Of a stretch of DNA of 47,466 bases, positions 18,831 through 28,361 are shown piece by piece (position 1 is the first letter of the stretch; each line of letters begins with the position of its first letter). The stretch covers positions 71,947 to 119,412 of the forward strand of contig JAFGHI010000045.1 in NCBI GenBank assembly GCA_016930235.1, given 5' to 3'. The notes below the pieces were generated by a model. The model saw only the letters and a program-made list of their open reading frames with translations. It did no database searches and was not told where the DNA came from. The DNA comes from Candidatus Omnitrophota bacterium (GTDB lineage Bacteria > Omnitrophota > Omnitrophia > Omnitrophales > Aquincolibacteriaceae). The translations under genes were made by a program, and so were the position numbers.

Positions 18831-20227
18831 AAAAACTATGGGGCGGCAGATTCAAGAAAGAGATGCATCCACTTCTGAAGTGTTTTAGCTATTCTTTGAG
18901 GGTTGATCAAGAATTGCTGGAAGCGGAGATTCGTGTCAATGAAGCCTGGGTCAAAATGCTCAGCCGGATTGATATTCTCAATAAGGGGGAGACAACCAAG
19001 TTGTTGAGCGGCCTCAAGGGCATCGCCAAAAAATTTGTTCCGAAAGGGCCTCACGATCAATTGCCTGCGAAGTTCTTTTTTCAATATGAAGACGTTCATA
19101 CGATGCTTCAAGCCTTACTTGAGAAAAAGGTCGGGACTTTGGCAAGGAAAATTCATACAGGGAGAAGCCGTAATGACCTTGTTGTGACTTCGACGAAGTT
19201 ATATTTGAGGGATCGTCTGGAAAATATCCGGCTAGGTGTCCTGGGACTTCAGGAGGCACTGGTGGGTTGTGCTAAGAAGGCGGGTGAAGAGATTGTTGCG
19301 GGCATGACGCATTTAAAGAAGGCACAGCCGTTACTGATCGCACATCACCTTTTAGCTTATGTCGAGATGCTGGAGGAAGACAGGCAGAGATTGGACGATG
19401 TCAGGAAACGAATGGATGTGCTTCCGTTAGGTTCAGCGGCTTTGGCCGGATCGGCTGTTGCCGTTGACCAAAAATATTTAGCGAAGGCGTTAGGGTTTTC
19501 CAAAATTGCAACCAATAGTCTGCAGGCTGTGAGTGATCGCGGGTTTCTCGCGGAATTTTTGAGTGCGCTTTCCATCTTATGGGTTCATCTTTCCAGGCTT
19601 TCAGAAGATTTTATCCTTTGGAATTCCGAGATGCTCCATTGGATTGAACTGGATGATGCCTTTGCGACCGGATCGAGCTTGATGCCGCAAAAGAAGAATC
19701 CGGATGTTTTTGAGCTTGTCCGGGGTCGCTCCAGTGTGATGATAGGTCATTTGATGGCAATCTTAACTCTCCAAAAGGGGTTGACCTTGGGGTATCACCG
19801 GGATTTGCAGGAGGATAAGCCTGGTCTTTTTAGTGCCATCAAAAGGACGGAATTGGCGCTTCGTTTGTTATCGTTAACGGTTGGGTCCGTTTCTTTTAAG
19901 AAACGTGCGATGGCGGCGACCCTTCAAGATGACAATTTATATGCGACCGACCTTCTGGATTATCTTGTCCGGAAAGGGGTATCTTTCCGGGATGCTCACG
20001 GGGTTTCCGGCAGAGCGGTTCGCTATGCGATGGAGTTGGATAAACCGTTGAGGAAACTTTCCATGAAAGAATGGAAAAGGCTGTCAGCTTCGATTGAAGC
20101 GGATGTTTATGATCTATTCGATCCTAAACATTCCGTTCGGTTGAAGAAGACGATTGGGTCGACGCATCCCGCGCGTGTCCGCAAAGAGATTGCGCGTTGG
20201 GAGCGATCTTTCAAATCCTTGGTTTAG
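18827..20227 (+). CDS. argH: Argininosuccinate lyase
   Basis: LWGGRF, HTGRSRNDLV, GSSLMPQKKNPDVFELVRG. Start at MKKLWGG, ATGA overlap with argG. Confidence 0.95.
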   Translation: MKKLWGGRFKKEMHPLLKCFSYSLRVDQELLEAEIRVNEAWVKMLSRIDILNKGETTKLLSGLKGIAKKFVPKGPHDQLPAKFFFQYEDVHTMLQALLEKKVGTLARKIHTGRSRNDLVVTSTKLYLRDRLENIRLGVLGLQEALVGCAKKAGEEIVAGMTHLKKAQPLLIAHHLLAYVEMLEEDRQRLDDVRKRMDVLPLGSAALAGSAVAVDQKYLAKALGFSKIATNSLQAVSDRGFLAEFLSALSILWVHLSRLSEDFILWNSEMLHWIELDDAFATGSSLMPQKKNPDVFELVRGRSSVMIGHLMAILTLQKGLTLGYHRDLQEDKPGLFSAIKRTELALRLLSLTVGSVSFKKRAMAATLQDDNLYATDLLDYLVRKGVSFRDAHGVSGRAVRYAMELDKPLRKLSMKEWKRLSASIEADVYDLFDPKHSVRLKKTIGSTHPARVRKEIARWERSFKSLV

Positions 20228-20256
20228 TCATGAAGGATTTTCTAAGAGGAGAATGC

Positions 20257-21525
20257 ATGCACGATTTTCATTACCGCGGCCGAGAGCTTTTTTGTGAATC
20301 GGTCCCGATTCGTGAGATTACGAAGAAGACGGGAACGCCTGTTTTTATTTACAGCACAAAGACTCTCGTGGATCATATTAAAAAAATTCAAAGGGCATTT
20401 CGTTCTGTTCAACCGATTATCTGCTATTCCATGAAAGCAAACTCGAATCTCGCTGTTTTGAAGACCCTTGTTCGGGAAGGGGCGGGACTTGACATTGTTT
20501 CCGGAGGAGAGCTTTACCGCGCGAAAAAGACGGGATGTGATCCCAAGAAAATTGTCTATGCCGGAGTGGGAAAGACAAACCGGGAAATCGAGGAAGCGAT
20601 TCGTTATGGCATTCTCTTTTTTAATGTGGAGTCCGTGCCTGAGTTAAAAGCCATTGAGCGGGTGGCGATCAGACTCAGGAAGAAAGCCAATGTTTCTTTG
20701 CGGGTCAATCCCGGGGTGGATCCTCAGACACATGATCACATTGCGACGGGGAAAGCGGAGAGCAAGTTCGGTTTGGAAATAGGGACGGCCAAAAAAATCT
20801 TCCTCAACCGTAACGAGTTTCCAGCGCTTCGTTTTTGCGGAATCCATGTCCATATCGGTTCTCAAATCCTGAGTGGGAAACCCTTCGTTGAAGCTTTCTG
20901 GAAGGTTTTATCCCTTATCGATGAACTGGAAAAAGAGGGGCTGGAGATTCAGTTTTTAAATCTGGGCGGTGGTTTGGGGGTCATTTATAGTGATGAAAAT
21001 CCGCAAACAGCGGATGAGTTTGCGAAAAATATCCTCCCGCTTTTTAAAGGCCGGCGATTTAAACTTGTTTTTGAACCCGGGCGGTTTATTGCCGCCAATG
21101 CCGGTATCTTGGCCGCGCAAGTTCTTCATGTTAAAGAGACCAAGCTTAAAAATTTTGCCATTATCGATGCGGCCATGAATGATCTTATCCGCCCGACTCT
21201 TTATGATGCCTATCATGAGGTTTGGCCCCTTGTGAAGTCCGAGACTGCTTCAAAGAAGAACTACGACATCGTGGGGCCGATTTGTGAAAGCGGGGATTTT
21301 TTAGCGAAAGATCGTCATTTGCAGGAATTGAGAGAAGGAGATCATCTTGCATTGATGACTTCAGGTGCTTATGGCTTCGTCATGTCATCAAACTACAACT
21401 CACGTCCGCGAGCCGCAGAGGTTCTGGTCAAGGGCAAAAGTTTTTTTGTCGTACGTAAAAGGGAAATTTACTCATCACTTGTAAACGGGGAATCCACCCC
21501 TAAATTTTTAGCGAAAAGAAAATAA
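20257..21525 (+). CDS. lysA: Diaminopimelate decarboxylase
   Basis: ICYSMKANSNLAVLK, GAGLDIVSGGELYRA, HVHIGSQI, LNLGGGLGV, EPGRFI, CESGDFLAKDR. Start 20257 (AGAGGAGA upstream) or 20230. Confidence 0.93.
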   Translation: MHDFHYRGRELFCESVPIREITKKTGTPVFIYSTKTLVDHIKKIQRAFRSVQPIICYSMKANSNLAVLKTLVREGAGLDIVSGGELYRAKKTGCDPKKIVYAGVGKTNREIEEAIRYGILFFNVESVPELKAIERVAIRLRKKANVSLRVNPGVDPQTHDHIATGKAESKFGLEIGTAKKIFLNRNEFPALRFCGIHVHIGSQILSGKPFVEAFWKVLSLIDELEKEGLEIQFLNLGGGLGVIYSDENPQTADEFAKNILPLFKGRRFKLVFEPGRFIAANAGILAAQVLHVKETKLKNFAIIDAAMNDLIRPTLYDAYHEVWPLVKSETASKKNYDIVGPICESGDFLAKDRHLQELREGDHLALMTSGAYGFVMSSNYNSRPRAAEVLVKGKSFFVVRKREIYSSLVNGESTPKFLAKRK

Positions 21526-21562
21526 AGCCCAACGCAAAAAATGTCAAAACAGCACAAAAGTT

Positions 21563-21591
21563 TTGATTCCGCAAGTATTCTGTTGTAATAT
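21563..21591 (+). promoter_or_regulatory. Predicted promoter for hss-odc (TTGATT-17-TAATAT)
   Basis: Hexamers with 17 nt spacing in the lysA-hss intergenic gap. Confidence 0.45.
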
Positions 21592-21647
21592 TTCTCCAGA
21601 AGAGATAATTTATAAGCGATTCAATTTTGTTTGAAGGAGAAGATAAA

Positions 21648-23156
21648 ATGAAATTCGACGGGAAAATTCTTATTATCGGGTGCGGATCTGTTTCTCAATG
21701 CGCAGTTCCGCTTGTTGTTAAACTCATCGATATGCCGGCCAAGAATGTGACCATTATGGATTTTGTGGATAATCGTCACCGCGTTCAAGATTCGTTGGCC
21801 CGTGGTGTCAATTATGTGATGGATCGCGTGACCGCAGATAATTACAAGACTTTGCTCCGAAAATATGTCGGACCCGGCGATGTCATTATTGATCTTGCTT
21901 GGAATATTGACTGCTGTTCGATTGTCAGTTGGTGTCGTGAGAATCAGATTCTTTATGTGAATACATCGGTGGAGGAATGGGACCCCTACAAGGATCATGA
22001 ACGGAATGACCCTTCAAAATATACACTTTATACCCGCCATATGGAAATCCGCCATATGCTTGAAGCTTGGGGGACCAACAATGGGCCGACCTCCATTGTG
22101 GATCATGGGGCCAACCCTGGCCTGGTTTCTCATTTTACCAAATATGCTTTGGTCGAGATTGCCGAGAAGATACTCCGGGAAAAACCGCAGGATCCTCGTC
22201 GAGGAGGTTTCGAGAAGGCCCTTCAAAATAAGAACTTTGCGAAACTCGCACAGCTTGAAAATGTTCAGGTCATTCATATCAGTGAACGGGATACTCAGAT
22301 TACGAATAAACCTAAACGGGTGAATGAATTTGTCAATACTTGGAGCATTGAAGGGTTCTTCGAGGAAGGCGTTGCTCCGGCTGAATTGGGTTATGGGACT
22401 CATGAAAAATATGTTCCCAAGAGCGCTTATTTTCACAAAGAAGGGCCCCAAAACCAGATTTGTCTGAAGTCGATCGGGATGAAAACCTGGGTACGATCTT
22501 GGGTCCCTTGCGGTGAAATTACGGGGATGGTGATTCGTCACGGCGAAGCTTATAGTATTTCCGACCGTTTGACTGTGTGGGAAGATGGGGAAGCTGTTTA
22601 CCGGCCTACGGTTCATTACGCCTATTGCCCGAGTGATGTCGCCATTAATTCGCTTCATGAGCTTGAGATGCGGCAGTTCCAGCTTCAGAAGGACCAGCGA
22701 ATCATGAATGACGAAATTATCGAGGGTGCTGATGAGTTGGGGGTGCTTCTCATGGGGCATGATTTTAAATCGTGGTGGTGTGGAAGTTTACTGGATATCC
22801 ATACGGCCCGCGAACTTGTTCCTCACCAACAAGCGACAACTCTTCAAGTCGCGATTTCTGTTGTAGCCGCGGCGATTTGGATGATCAAAAACCCGCGCCG
22901 GGGTTTTAACCTGCCGGACGATATTGACCACGATGAAATTTTGAAGGTTTCAATCCCTTTTATTAAACCGTTTGTTTCTCAACCCGTTGATTGGACGCCG
23001 CTTAAAAGCTTGAATACGAAATTTACCAAGTTTGACATTCCGCGTCCGAAAGATGAGGATGTTTGGCAATTTTCGACGTTTTTAGTCGACCCAACGGAAA
23101 GAGTCAATGCCATCCCAAACCCATGCTATCGCGAACGGCAAGCTGTCAAAGTCTAA
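21648..23156 (+). CDS. hss: Homospermidine synthase
   Basis: ~500 aa saccharopine-dehydrogenase-superfamily protein; KILIIGCGSVSQCAVPLV, DVIIDLAWNIDCCSIVSWCRENQILYVNTSVEEWDPYKD, SIVDHGANPGLVSHF: bacterial homospermidine synthase pattern. Confidence 0.87.
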   Translation: MKFDGKILIIGCGSVSQCAVPLVVKLIDMPAKNVTIMDFVDNRHRVQDSLARGVNYVMDRVTADNYKTLLRKYVGPGDVIIDLAWNIDCCSIVSWCRENQILYVNTSVEEWDPYKDHERNDPSKYTLYTRHMEIRHMLEAWGTNNGPTSIVDHGANPGLVSHFTKYALVEIAEKILREKPQDPRRGGFEKALQNKNFAKLAQLENVQVIHISERDTQITNKPKRVNEFVNTWSIEGFFEEGVAPAELGYGTHEKYVPKSAYFHKEGPQNQICLKSIGMKTWVRSWVPCGEITGMVIRHGEAYSISDRLTVWEDGEAVYRPTVHYAYCPSDVAINSLHELEMRQFQLQKDQRIMNDEIIEGADELGVLLMGHDFKSWWCGSLLDIHTARELVPHQQATTLQVAISVVAAAIWMIKNPRRGFNLPDDIDHDEILKVSIPFIKPFVSQPVDWTPLKSLNTKFTKFDIPRPKDEDVWQFSTFLVDPTERVNAIPNPCYRERQAVKV

Positions 23157-24279
23157 AACGGACGTAAGCGGTATTGAGAGTTTGATCCGCAGCCTGCTAA
23201 AAAAACACACCACTCCTTTCATGATCATTCGGGAAAGTGTGCTTAAGAAGCAGTATGAGCGTTTCCGGAAATGCCTGCCGGAAGTGACCCCGTATTATGC
23301 CATCAAGGCAAACCCTCATCCGAAGATCATTAAAACATTCATCAAATTGGGTGCTTCGTTTGATGTGGCGAGTGCCGCGGAAATGAAGCAGGTGTTACGC
23401 TTGGGGGCTTCTCCGAGTAAGATTATTTTTGCCAATACGATCAAGAGGGTTGAAGACATTATTACCGCTCGAAAAAGGCGTGTCCGGCTGATGACCTTTG
23501 ACAATGAGCCTGAACTCTATAAATTATCGGAACATTATCCGGGGGCTCATGTTCTGGTCAGAATCAAGGTCGAAAATCAGGGGAGTATGGTCGAACTGTC
23601 ACTCAAGTTTGGCGCCGATCCGGAAAATGCGTTTGTTCTCTTAAGGAAAGCAAAGTCACTGGGTTTGGTCCCGATGGGTGTCAGTTTTCATGTCGGGTCA
23701 CAGTCGAAAAATGTTGAAAATTACCTCCAAGCCCTTGAAATATCAGCGAAGATTTTTGAAGAGGCGGAAGAAAACGGAATGCCGCTTAAAGTGATGGATA
23801 TTGGCGGGGGATTTCCTATCCAGCATTTTGACAGTGAAATTGGAGTCAATTTTGAACGAATGGCGGCTCAAATCCGCAAACAAATGAAACTTCTTTTTGA
23901 TCGAAGGGTGCGTTTCATCGCGGAGCCTGGAAGATTTCTCGTGGGGCCGTCAGGTATTCTTGTGACCCAGGTGATTGGCCGGACCTTTCGGAACAACAAA
24001 AATTACTATTATTTGAACGACGGTATTTATCAAGATTTTTCAGGAATGGTTTTTGACCATTGCAAATATGAATTCAAAACTTTCCGCCGCGGGCAGAAAT
24101 TTTTAAGTACCTTGGCGGGACCCACCTGCGATTCTTTCGATACCCTTTCGGTGAATGAAGAGATCCCCGAACTCTATCTCAATGATGTTGTTTTTGTTAA
24201 GAATATCGGAGCCTATTCATCCGCTAGTGCCTGTTCTGGTTTTAACGGTTTTGAACCGGCGAAAATCGTCATTATTTAA
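23107..24279 (+). CDS. Fold-type III PLP decarboxylase, ornithine decarboxylase-like
   Basis: TPYYAIKANPHPKIIKTFIKLGASFDVASAAE, MTFDNEPEL, LSLKFGAD, GVSFHVGSQ, DIGGGFP, EPGRFLVG, GPTCDSFDTL: eukaryotic-type/fold III ODC pattern. Lysine/ornithine specificity not settled. Confidence 0.82.
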   Translation: MPSQTHAIANGKLSKSKTDVSGIESLIRSLLKKHTTPFMIIRESVLKKQYERFRKCLPEVTPYYAIKANPHPKIIKTFIKLGASFDVASAAEMKQVLRLGASPSKIIFANTIKRVEDIITARKRRVRLMTFDNEPELYKLSEHYPGAHVLVRIKVENQGSMVELSLKFGADPENAFVLLRKAKSLGLVPMGVSFHVGSQSKNVENYLQALEISAKIFEEAEENGMPLKVMDIGGGFPIQHFDSEIGVNFERMAAQIRKQMKLLFDRRVRFIAEPGRFLVGPSGILVTQVIGRTFRNNKNYYYLNDGIYQDFSGMVFDHCKYEFKTFRRGQKFLSTLAGPTCDSFDTLSVNEEIPELYLNDVVFVKNIGAYSSASACSGFNGFEPAKIVII

Positions 24280-24319
24280 AGTTTCCTTCTCTGTTCTTCT
24301 AGGGAATTATTCTTTCAGT

Positions 24320-24347
24320 TTGCTACCCCGTGGCTTTGTTGTACAAT
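24320..24347 (+). promoter_or_regulatory. Possible promoter (TTGCTA-16-TACAAT) upstream of the PH-like gene
   Basis: Intergenic hexamers; moderate match. Confidence 0.35.
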
Positions 24348-24414
24348 CGTTGGGACGGGGCACCGTTATTTAGCATCGATTAATTGAAAGAAGTGTTTAA
24401 AATAGGAAGAAAAT

Positions 24415-24870
24415 ATGGCTGACACAGTTATTTTTAAACCCCGTAGGCGGGTTCTTTACGATGTTTTGTTCGGGGTCAATATCCTTTTTCTACTTCTTTA
24501 TTCAGCCTCTATACTGTCGGTCTTGGTTCTTATCGTAACCGTGGCGGTCATCAATATCGGTCTTATTCTTAGCTGGTTTTTTGTGATACAAAATGTATTT
24601 AAGATCAAGATCAGTCAAAATGTGATCACGGGGCCTTCAAAGTCTCTTTTCCCGACATCCTTTTTGTTGAGAAAGGTGGATCATTTAAGACTTCATGAAA
24701 GGTCTAATTTCGAAAGGGCGCTGGGGCTTTACAATATTTGGTCTGTTGAAGGGACAAGAATATTGCTGATTCGCCGTCTGATCGGGCGAAGCCCTACGAG
24801 TAAAATCCTGTCGATTATTGAAAAATATCCTTTTCGCGAATCATTAAGTCCGGTGACGAAGAGCGGGTAA
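24415..24870 (+). CDS. Two-TM membrane protein with PH-like cytoplasmic domain
   Basis: 151 aa; two hydrophobic helices then FKIKISQNVITGPSKSLFPTSFLLRKVDHLRLHERSNFERALGLYNIWSVEG..., similar in layout to bacterial PH-domain membrane proteins. Confidence 0.55.
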   Translation: MADTVIFKPRRRVLYDVLFGVNILFLLLYSASILSVLVLIVTVAVINIGLILSWFFVIQNVFKIKISQNVITGPSKSLFPTSFLLRKVDHLRLHERSNFERALGLYNIWSVEGTRILLIRRLIGRSPTSKILSIIEKYPFRESLSPVTKSG

Positions 24871-24918
24871 AGGCTTGGCCCTTAAGTTTTAATGCCGAAT
24901 GATTGGAGAGGTGTGATT

Positions 24919-25284
24919 ATGCAGAAAACAATTGCTGTGATCGATGATGAAGAAGAGTTCCTAGAAGTTATGACTTCTTGGTTGGAAGATCAGGGATACC
25001 GTGCTGTGACGGCAACCAACGCCGATGATGGATTGTCCCTGCTTTACAAAGAAAATCCAAGTTTACTTTTGTTGGATATCATGATGCCGGATACGGATGG
25101 ATTTGAGGTCCTTTCCAAAATTCGTAATGACCAAAGGTTATCCAAAGTTCCGGTTGTTATGGTTTCCGCCAGAGGTGAGACAGGGTCGATTATGGAAGCC
25201 CAGAAGCTCAAAGCCGAGGATTATGTTATTAAACCCTTCCAATCCGAGGTACTTCTCAGGACTATTCGAAAACACGAAAGATAG
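24919..25284 (+). CDS. Single-domain response regulator receiver protein (CheY-like)
   Basis: IAVIDDEEEF, LLLLDIMMPDTDGFEVL, VVMVSARGE, DYVIKPF; no output domain. Confidence 0.9.
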   Translation: MQKTIAVIDDEEEFLEVMTSWLEDQGYRAVTATNADDGLSLLYKENPSLLLLDIMMPDTDGFEVLSKIRNDQRLSKVPVVMVSARGETGSIMEAQKLKAEDYVIKPFQSEVLLRTIRKHER

Positions 25285-25436
25285 GAAGACGAAGTTGCTT
25301 TTAGAAGCTGTTAGCTTTTGCTCTTTCACCTTTTTTGTATAAATAGTAAACGGTAGCGCCGATACTTAAAGAAGCATAGAATAAGATTTGCCTAAGAGAG
25401 ACAGCCACTAAAATTGCGTTTTGGGGAGGTTAGTGG

Positions 25437-25610
25437 ATGGATGCAAAGGTTGAGGAATGGGTCCAGCATGCGCGCCAGAGGCGCTTGAAAAGATCCGAAG
25501 AGATTGCGCGGTTCAAGAAGCACGAAACGTTTCCAGCCCCTCAAGAAATTTTGTCCCTAAGAGAAAATTCACCCATGCTCTATCTCGTGGCCCAAGGCAC
25601 CCAGAGATAG
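25437..25610 (+). CDS. Possible 57-aa hypothetical protein (not in the ORF track)
   Basis: MDAKVEEWVQHARQRRLKRSEEIARFKKHETFPAPQEILSLRENSPMLYLVAQGTQR*; preceded by GGGGAGGT about 6 nt from the ATG. Confidence 0.5.
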   Translation: MDAKVEEWVQHARQRRLKRSEEIARFKKHETFPAPQEILSLRENSPMLYLVAQGTQR

Positions 25611-25811
25611 ACTGTTTTGGCTCTTAATGATCCTATCTCCTATTGATGAGAGTTTTGTTTGCCTACACTCCTAGGGGAACCTCCTCATGGAGGCTTATTA
25701 TAAAGAGAAGGTATAGCATCTGGTCTTAAGATTTGTTAGAATACAACCCCTTTTTCCACAAGATGATAGGGCTCAAACAGGAACCACTTAAGGAGTTTTT
25801 TTAGGCATCTC

Positions 25812-26618
25812 ATGAATGAGATTTTATTTTCGAAAATGGCAGCTTCGGGAAATGACTTTGTGGTGGTGGATAACCGCCGGAAGATCATTCGAAACGCGAA
25901 ATTTTTTGCGCAAAAAATCTGCCGGCGTCACTTTAGCGTCGGTGCCGATGGCGTTCTGCTCTTGGAAAAATCCAAGAAGGCAGCGTTTAGAATGAGAATC
26001 CTTAATGCTGATGGGTCTGAAGCCGAAGCCTGCGGGAATGGTTTTCGTTGTGTCTCGCTTTTTGCCCATCGAAAATTACGTTATCCGAAACGGTTTAAGT
26101 TTGAATCTCTTGCAGGCGTGATTGAAGCCCGGATGAAAGGGGAAAGGATTTGTGTTGAATTGCCCGATCCGTCTCATCTTAAGAGGGATCGGAAACTTCG
26201 GGTTTTAGGAAGGTCTTTTGCTTATGATTTTGTGAATACCGGGGTCCCGCACGTTGTTGTGCTTGTGAGGCATGTGAACGGCGTGGATGTTGAAAGGTTC
26301 GGGCGGGCCATTCGTTATCACCGGCATTTTAAGTCCAAGGGAGCAAATGTTAATTTCGTCCAACCGGTAGGACGCCACCGTTTAAGGGTCAGGACTTATG
26401 AAAGGGGAGTTGAGGCCGAAACTTTGGCTTGTGGAACAGGTTCGACCGCTTCGGCTGTGATCGGCGGGCTTAAAGGGATTGTCAGCTCGCCCGTTCAAAT
26501 TCAGACACGAGGAGGAGAAATCCTTACGATTAGGTACCAATGCTCAACGAGAGGTATTTCTAACGTATCGCTTGAAGGAGAAGCGAATTTTGTTTACGAA
26601 GGTGTGTTTCAGTTTTGA
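25812..26618 (+). CDS. dapF: Diaminopimelate epimerase
   Basis: KMAASGNDFVVVDN, NADGSEAEACGNGFRC, EAETLACGTGSTASA (two catalytic Cys motifs). Confidence 0.94.
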   Translation: MNEILFSKMAASGNDFVVVDNRRKIIRNAKFFAQKICRRHFSVGADGVLLLEKSKKAAFRMRILNADGSEAEACGNGFRCVSLFAHRKLRYPKRFKFESLAGVIEARMKGERICVELPDPSHLKRDRKLRVLGRSFAYDFVNTGVPHVVVLVRHVNGVDVERFGRAIRYHRHFKSKGANVNFVQPVGRHRLRVRTYERGVEAETLACGTGSTASAVIGGLKGIVSSPVQIQTRGGEILTIRYQCSTRGISNVSLEGEANFVYEGVFQF

Positions 26619-26673
26619 GCAAAGGATCAATGGATGTTAGGGATCGTCTTGGAAATAGAAAGTGAGGAATAGG

Positions 26674-27561
26674 ATGATGAAGGACAAAGGGATTTTTGAA
26701 GGATCGATGGTGGCATTAGTGACACCGTTTCGAAACGGGAAGATTGATGAGAAGGCACTTAAAGGCCTCCTCGATTTTCACCTCAAGGCCAAGACCGATG
26801 TCATTATTCCGTGCGGAACGACGGGTGAGTCGGCGACGCTTTCTCATGAGGAACATCGCTGGCTGATGTCTTTTGTGATTGAATATGTCAACCGGCGGGT
26901 CCCCGTGATTTGCGGGGCGGGCTCTAACAATACCGAAGAGGCTTTAGGATTGGTCCGCCATGCGAAAAAGAATAATGCGGATGGCGTTTTGGTCGTCACC
27001 CCGTACTATAACAAGCCGACACAGGAAGGGCTTTACCGCCATTATGAATTTCTTGCAAAAAAAGTTGAGATTCCGATCATTCTTTATAATGTTCCGGGCC
27101 GGACAGGAGTCTCTCTTATGCCTTCAACCGTGGCTCGTTTGGCGAAGATTTCCAATATTGTTGCGATTAAAGAAGCAAGCGGGAATTTGGATCAAGTCGA
27201 ACAAATTCGCGAACTTTGCGATTTGAATATCCTTTCGGGGGATGATGCGTTAACGTTCCCGATGATGGCAATTGGAGGGAGAGGTTGCATTTCTGTTACC
27301 GCCAACGTGGTTCCGGGGTTAGTGCGGCAGATGGTCCACCGCGCCCTAGAAGGGGCGTGGCATGAAGCGCGGGAAATCCATCGGGAAATTTATCCTTTAA
27401 ACAAAGTCCTTTTTGTCGAGACCAATCCGATCCCGGTTAAGACCGCCTTAGGGATGATGAAAAAGATCAAGCCGGAACTGAGGCTTCCTCTATGCGAAAT
27501 GAAAGATGAAAATCAGGAAAAATTAAAAGGGGTTTTGAAAAAGTTAGGGGTGATCTCATGA
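26674..27561 (+). CDS. dapA: 4-hydroxy-tetrahydrodipicolinate synthase
   Basis: GSMVALVTPFRNGKIDE, PCGTTGESATLSHEEH, PYYNKPTQEGLYRHY, YNVPGRTGV, AIKEASG. Confidence 0.95.
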   Translation: MMKDKGIFEGSMVALVTPFRNGKIDEKALKGLLDFHLKAKTDVIIPCGTTGESATLSHEEHRWLMSFVIEYVNRRVPVICGAGSNNTEEALGLVRHAKKNNADGVLVVTPYYNKPTQEGLYRHYEFLAKKVEIPIILYNVPGRTGVSLMPSTVARLAKISNIVAIKEASGNLDQVEQIRELCDLNILSGDDALTFPMMAIGGRGCISVTANVVPGLVRQMVHRALEGAWHEAREIHREIYPLNKVLFVETNPIPVKTALGMMKKIKPELRLPLCEMKDENQEKLKGVLKKLGVIS

Positions 27562-28361
27562 TACGTCTAGTTGTTGCAGGGGCAGCCGGGCGCATGGGGA
27601 AGATGATCCTCGCGCTGGCGAGCTGTCAGGAAGCCTTCAAAATTGTCGGAGGGCTGGAGTATTCCGCTCATCCGTCTTTAGGGAAGGATCTCGGGGAGAT
27701 CCTTGGGGGACATGTGCTTGGGGCAGTTTTGAGTGACAAACCCAAAGATCTATTAAAAGGGGCGGATGTATTGGTTGATTTCAGTCTTCCGGAGGCGACG
27801 TGTGCTAATGTTCAAGCTGCGGTAGAAACCGAAACCGCATGTGTGATCGGGACCACAGGGCTTGGCGAGGTTCAGATGAAAGCTATTCAGGAGGCGGCTA
27901 GGAAGATCCCGATTGTCCAATCACCGAATATGAGTATAGGGGTCAATATTTTGTTCAAAATGGCCGAAGTTATAAGTAAGGCATTAGACGAGAGTTACGA
28001 CATTGAGTTATCCGAAATCCATCACCGGATGAAAAAGGACGCTCCTAGCGGGACGGCCTTAAAACTAGTTGAGATCCTTGCGAAAGCTCGCAAGAAAAAT
28101 CTTGATACCGATGTAATTTTTGGCCGGAAAGGAGATGCAGGTGCTCGCGCCAAAGGGAAAATTGGTGTGTTTGCCCTTCGAGGTGGAGATGTGGTGGGGG
28201 ACCATACCCTCCATTTTCTCGGCGATAGTGAACGGCTTGAACTTACCCACCGTGCAACTTCACGCGAGGCGTTTGCGCAAGGGGCGCTTCGAGCGGCCCA
28301 ATTTGTTTCCAAAGCCGGGTGCGGGCTTTACAGCATGCTGCAAGTTTTGGGAGTTGAATAA
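27558..28361 (+). CDS. dapB: 4-hydroxy-tetrahydrodipicolinate reductase
   Basis: VVAGAAGRMGKMI, VIGTTGL, SPNMSIGVN, EIHHRMKKDAPSGTAL. ATGA overlap with dapA. Confidence 0.95.
   Translation: MIRLVVAGAAGRMGKMILALASCQEAFKIVGGLEYSAHPSLGKDLGEILGGHVLGAVLSDKPKDLLKGADVLVDFSLPEATCANVQAAVETETACVIGTTGLGEVQMKAIQEAARKIPIVQSPNMSIGVNILFKMAEVISKALDESYDIELSEIHHRMKKDAPSGTALKLVEILAKARKKNLDTDVIFGRKGDAGARAKGKIGVFALRGGDVVGDHTLHFLGDSERLELTHRATSREAFAQGALRAAQFVSKAGCGLYSMLQVLGVE

Noticed and set aside
22014-22760. 248-aa antisense ORF opposite hss, and other long antisense ORFs (e.g. 31288-32025, 38884-39588)
   Set aside because: They lie opposite strongly supported genes, have no recognisable domains and fit chance open frames in this codon usage.
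25680-25693. Hairpin CCTCCTCATGGAGG as an intrinsic terminator
   Set aside because: No U-run follows (CTTATTATAAAG); kept only as possible leader structure.
28120-28353. ORF track start at 28120 for the 609-aa ORF
   Set aside because: The first 78 codons lie inside dapB in another frame. A signal peptide begins at TTG 28354, so the upstream extension is treated as an artefact.
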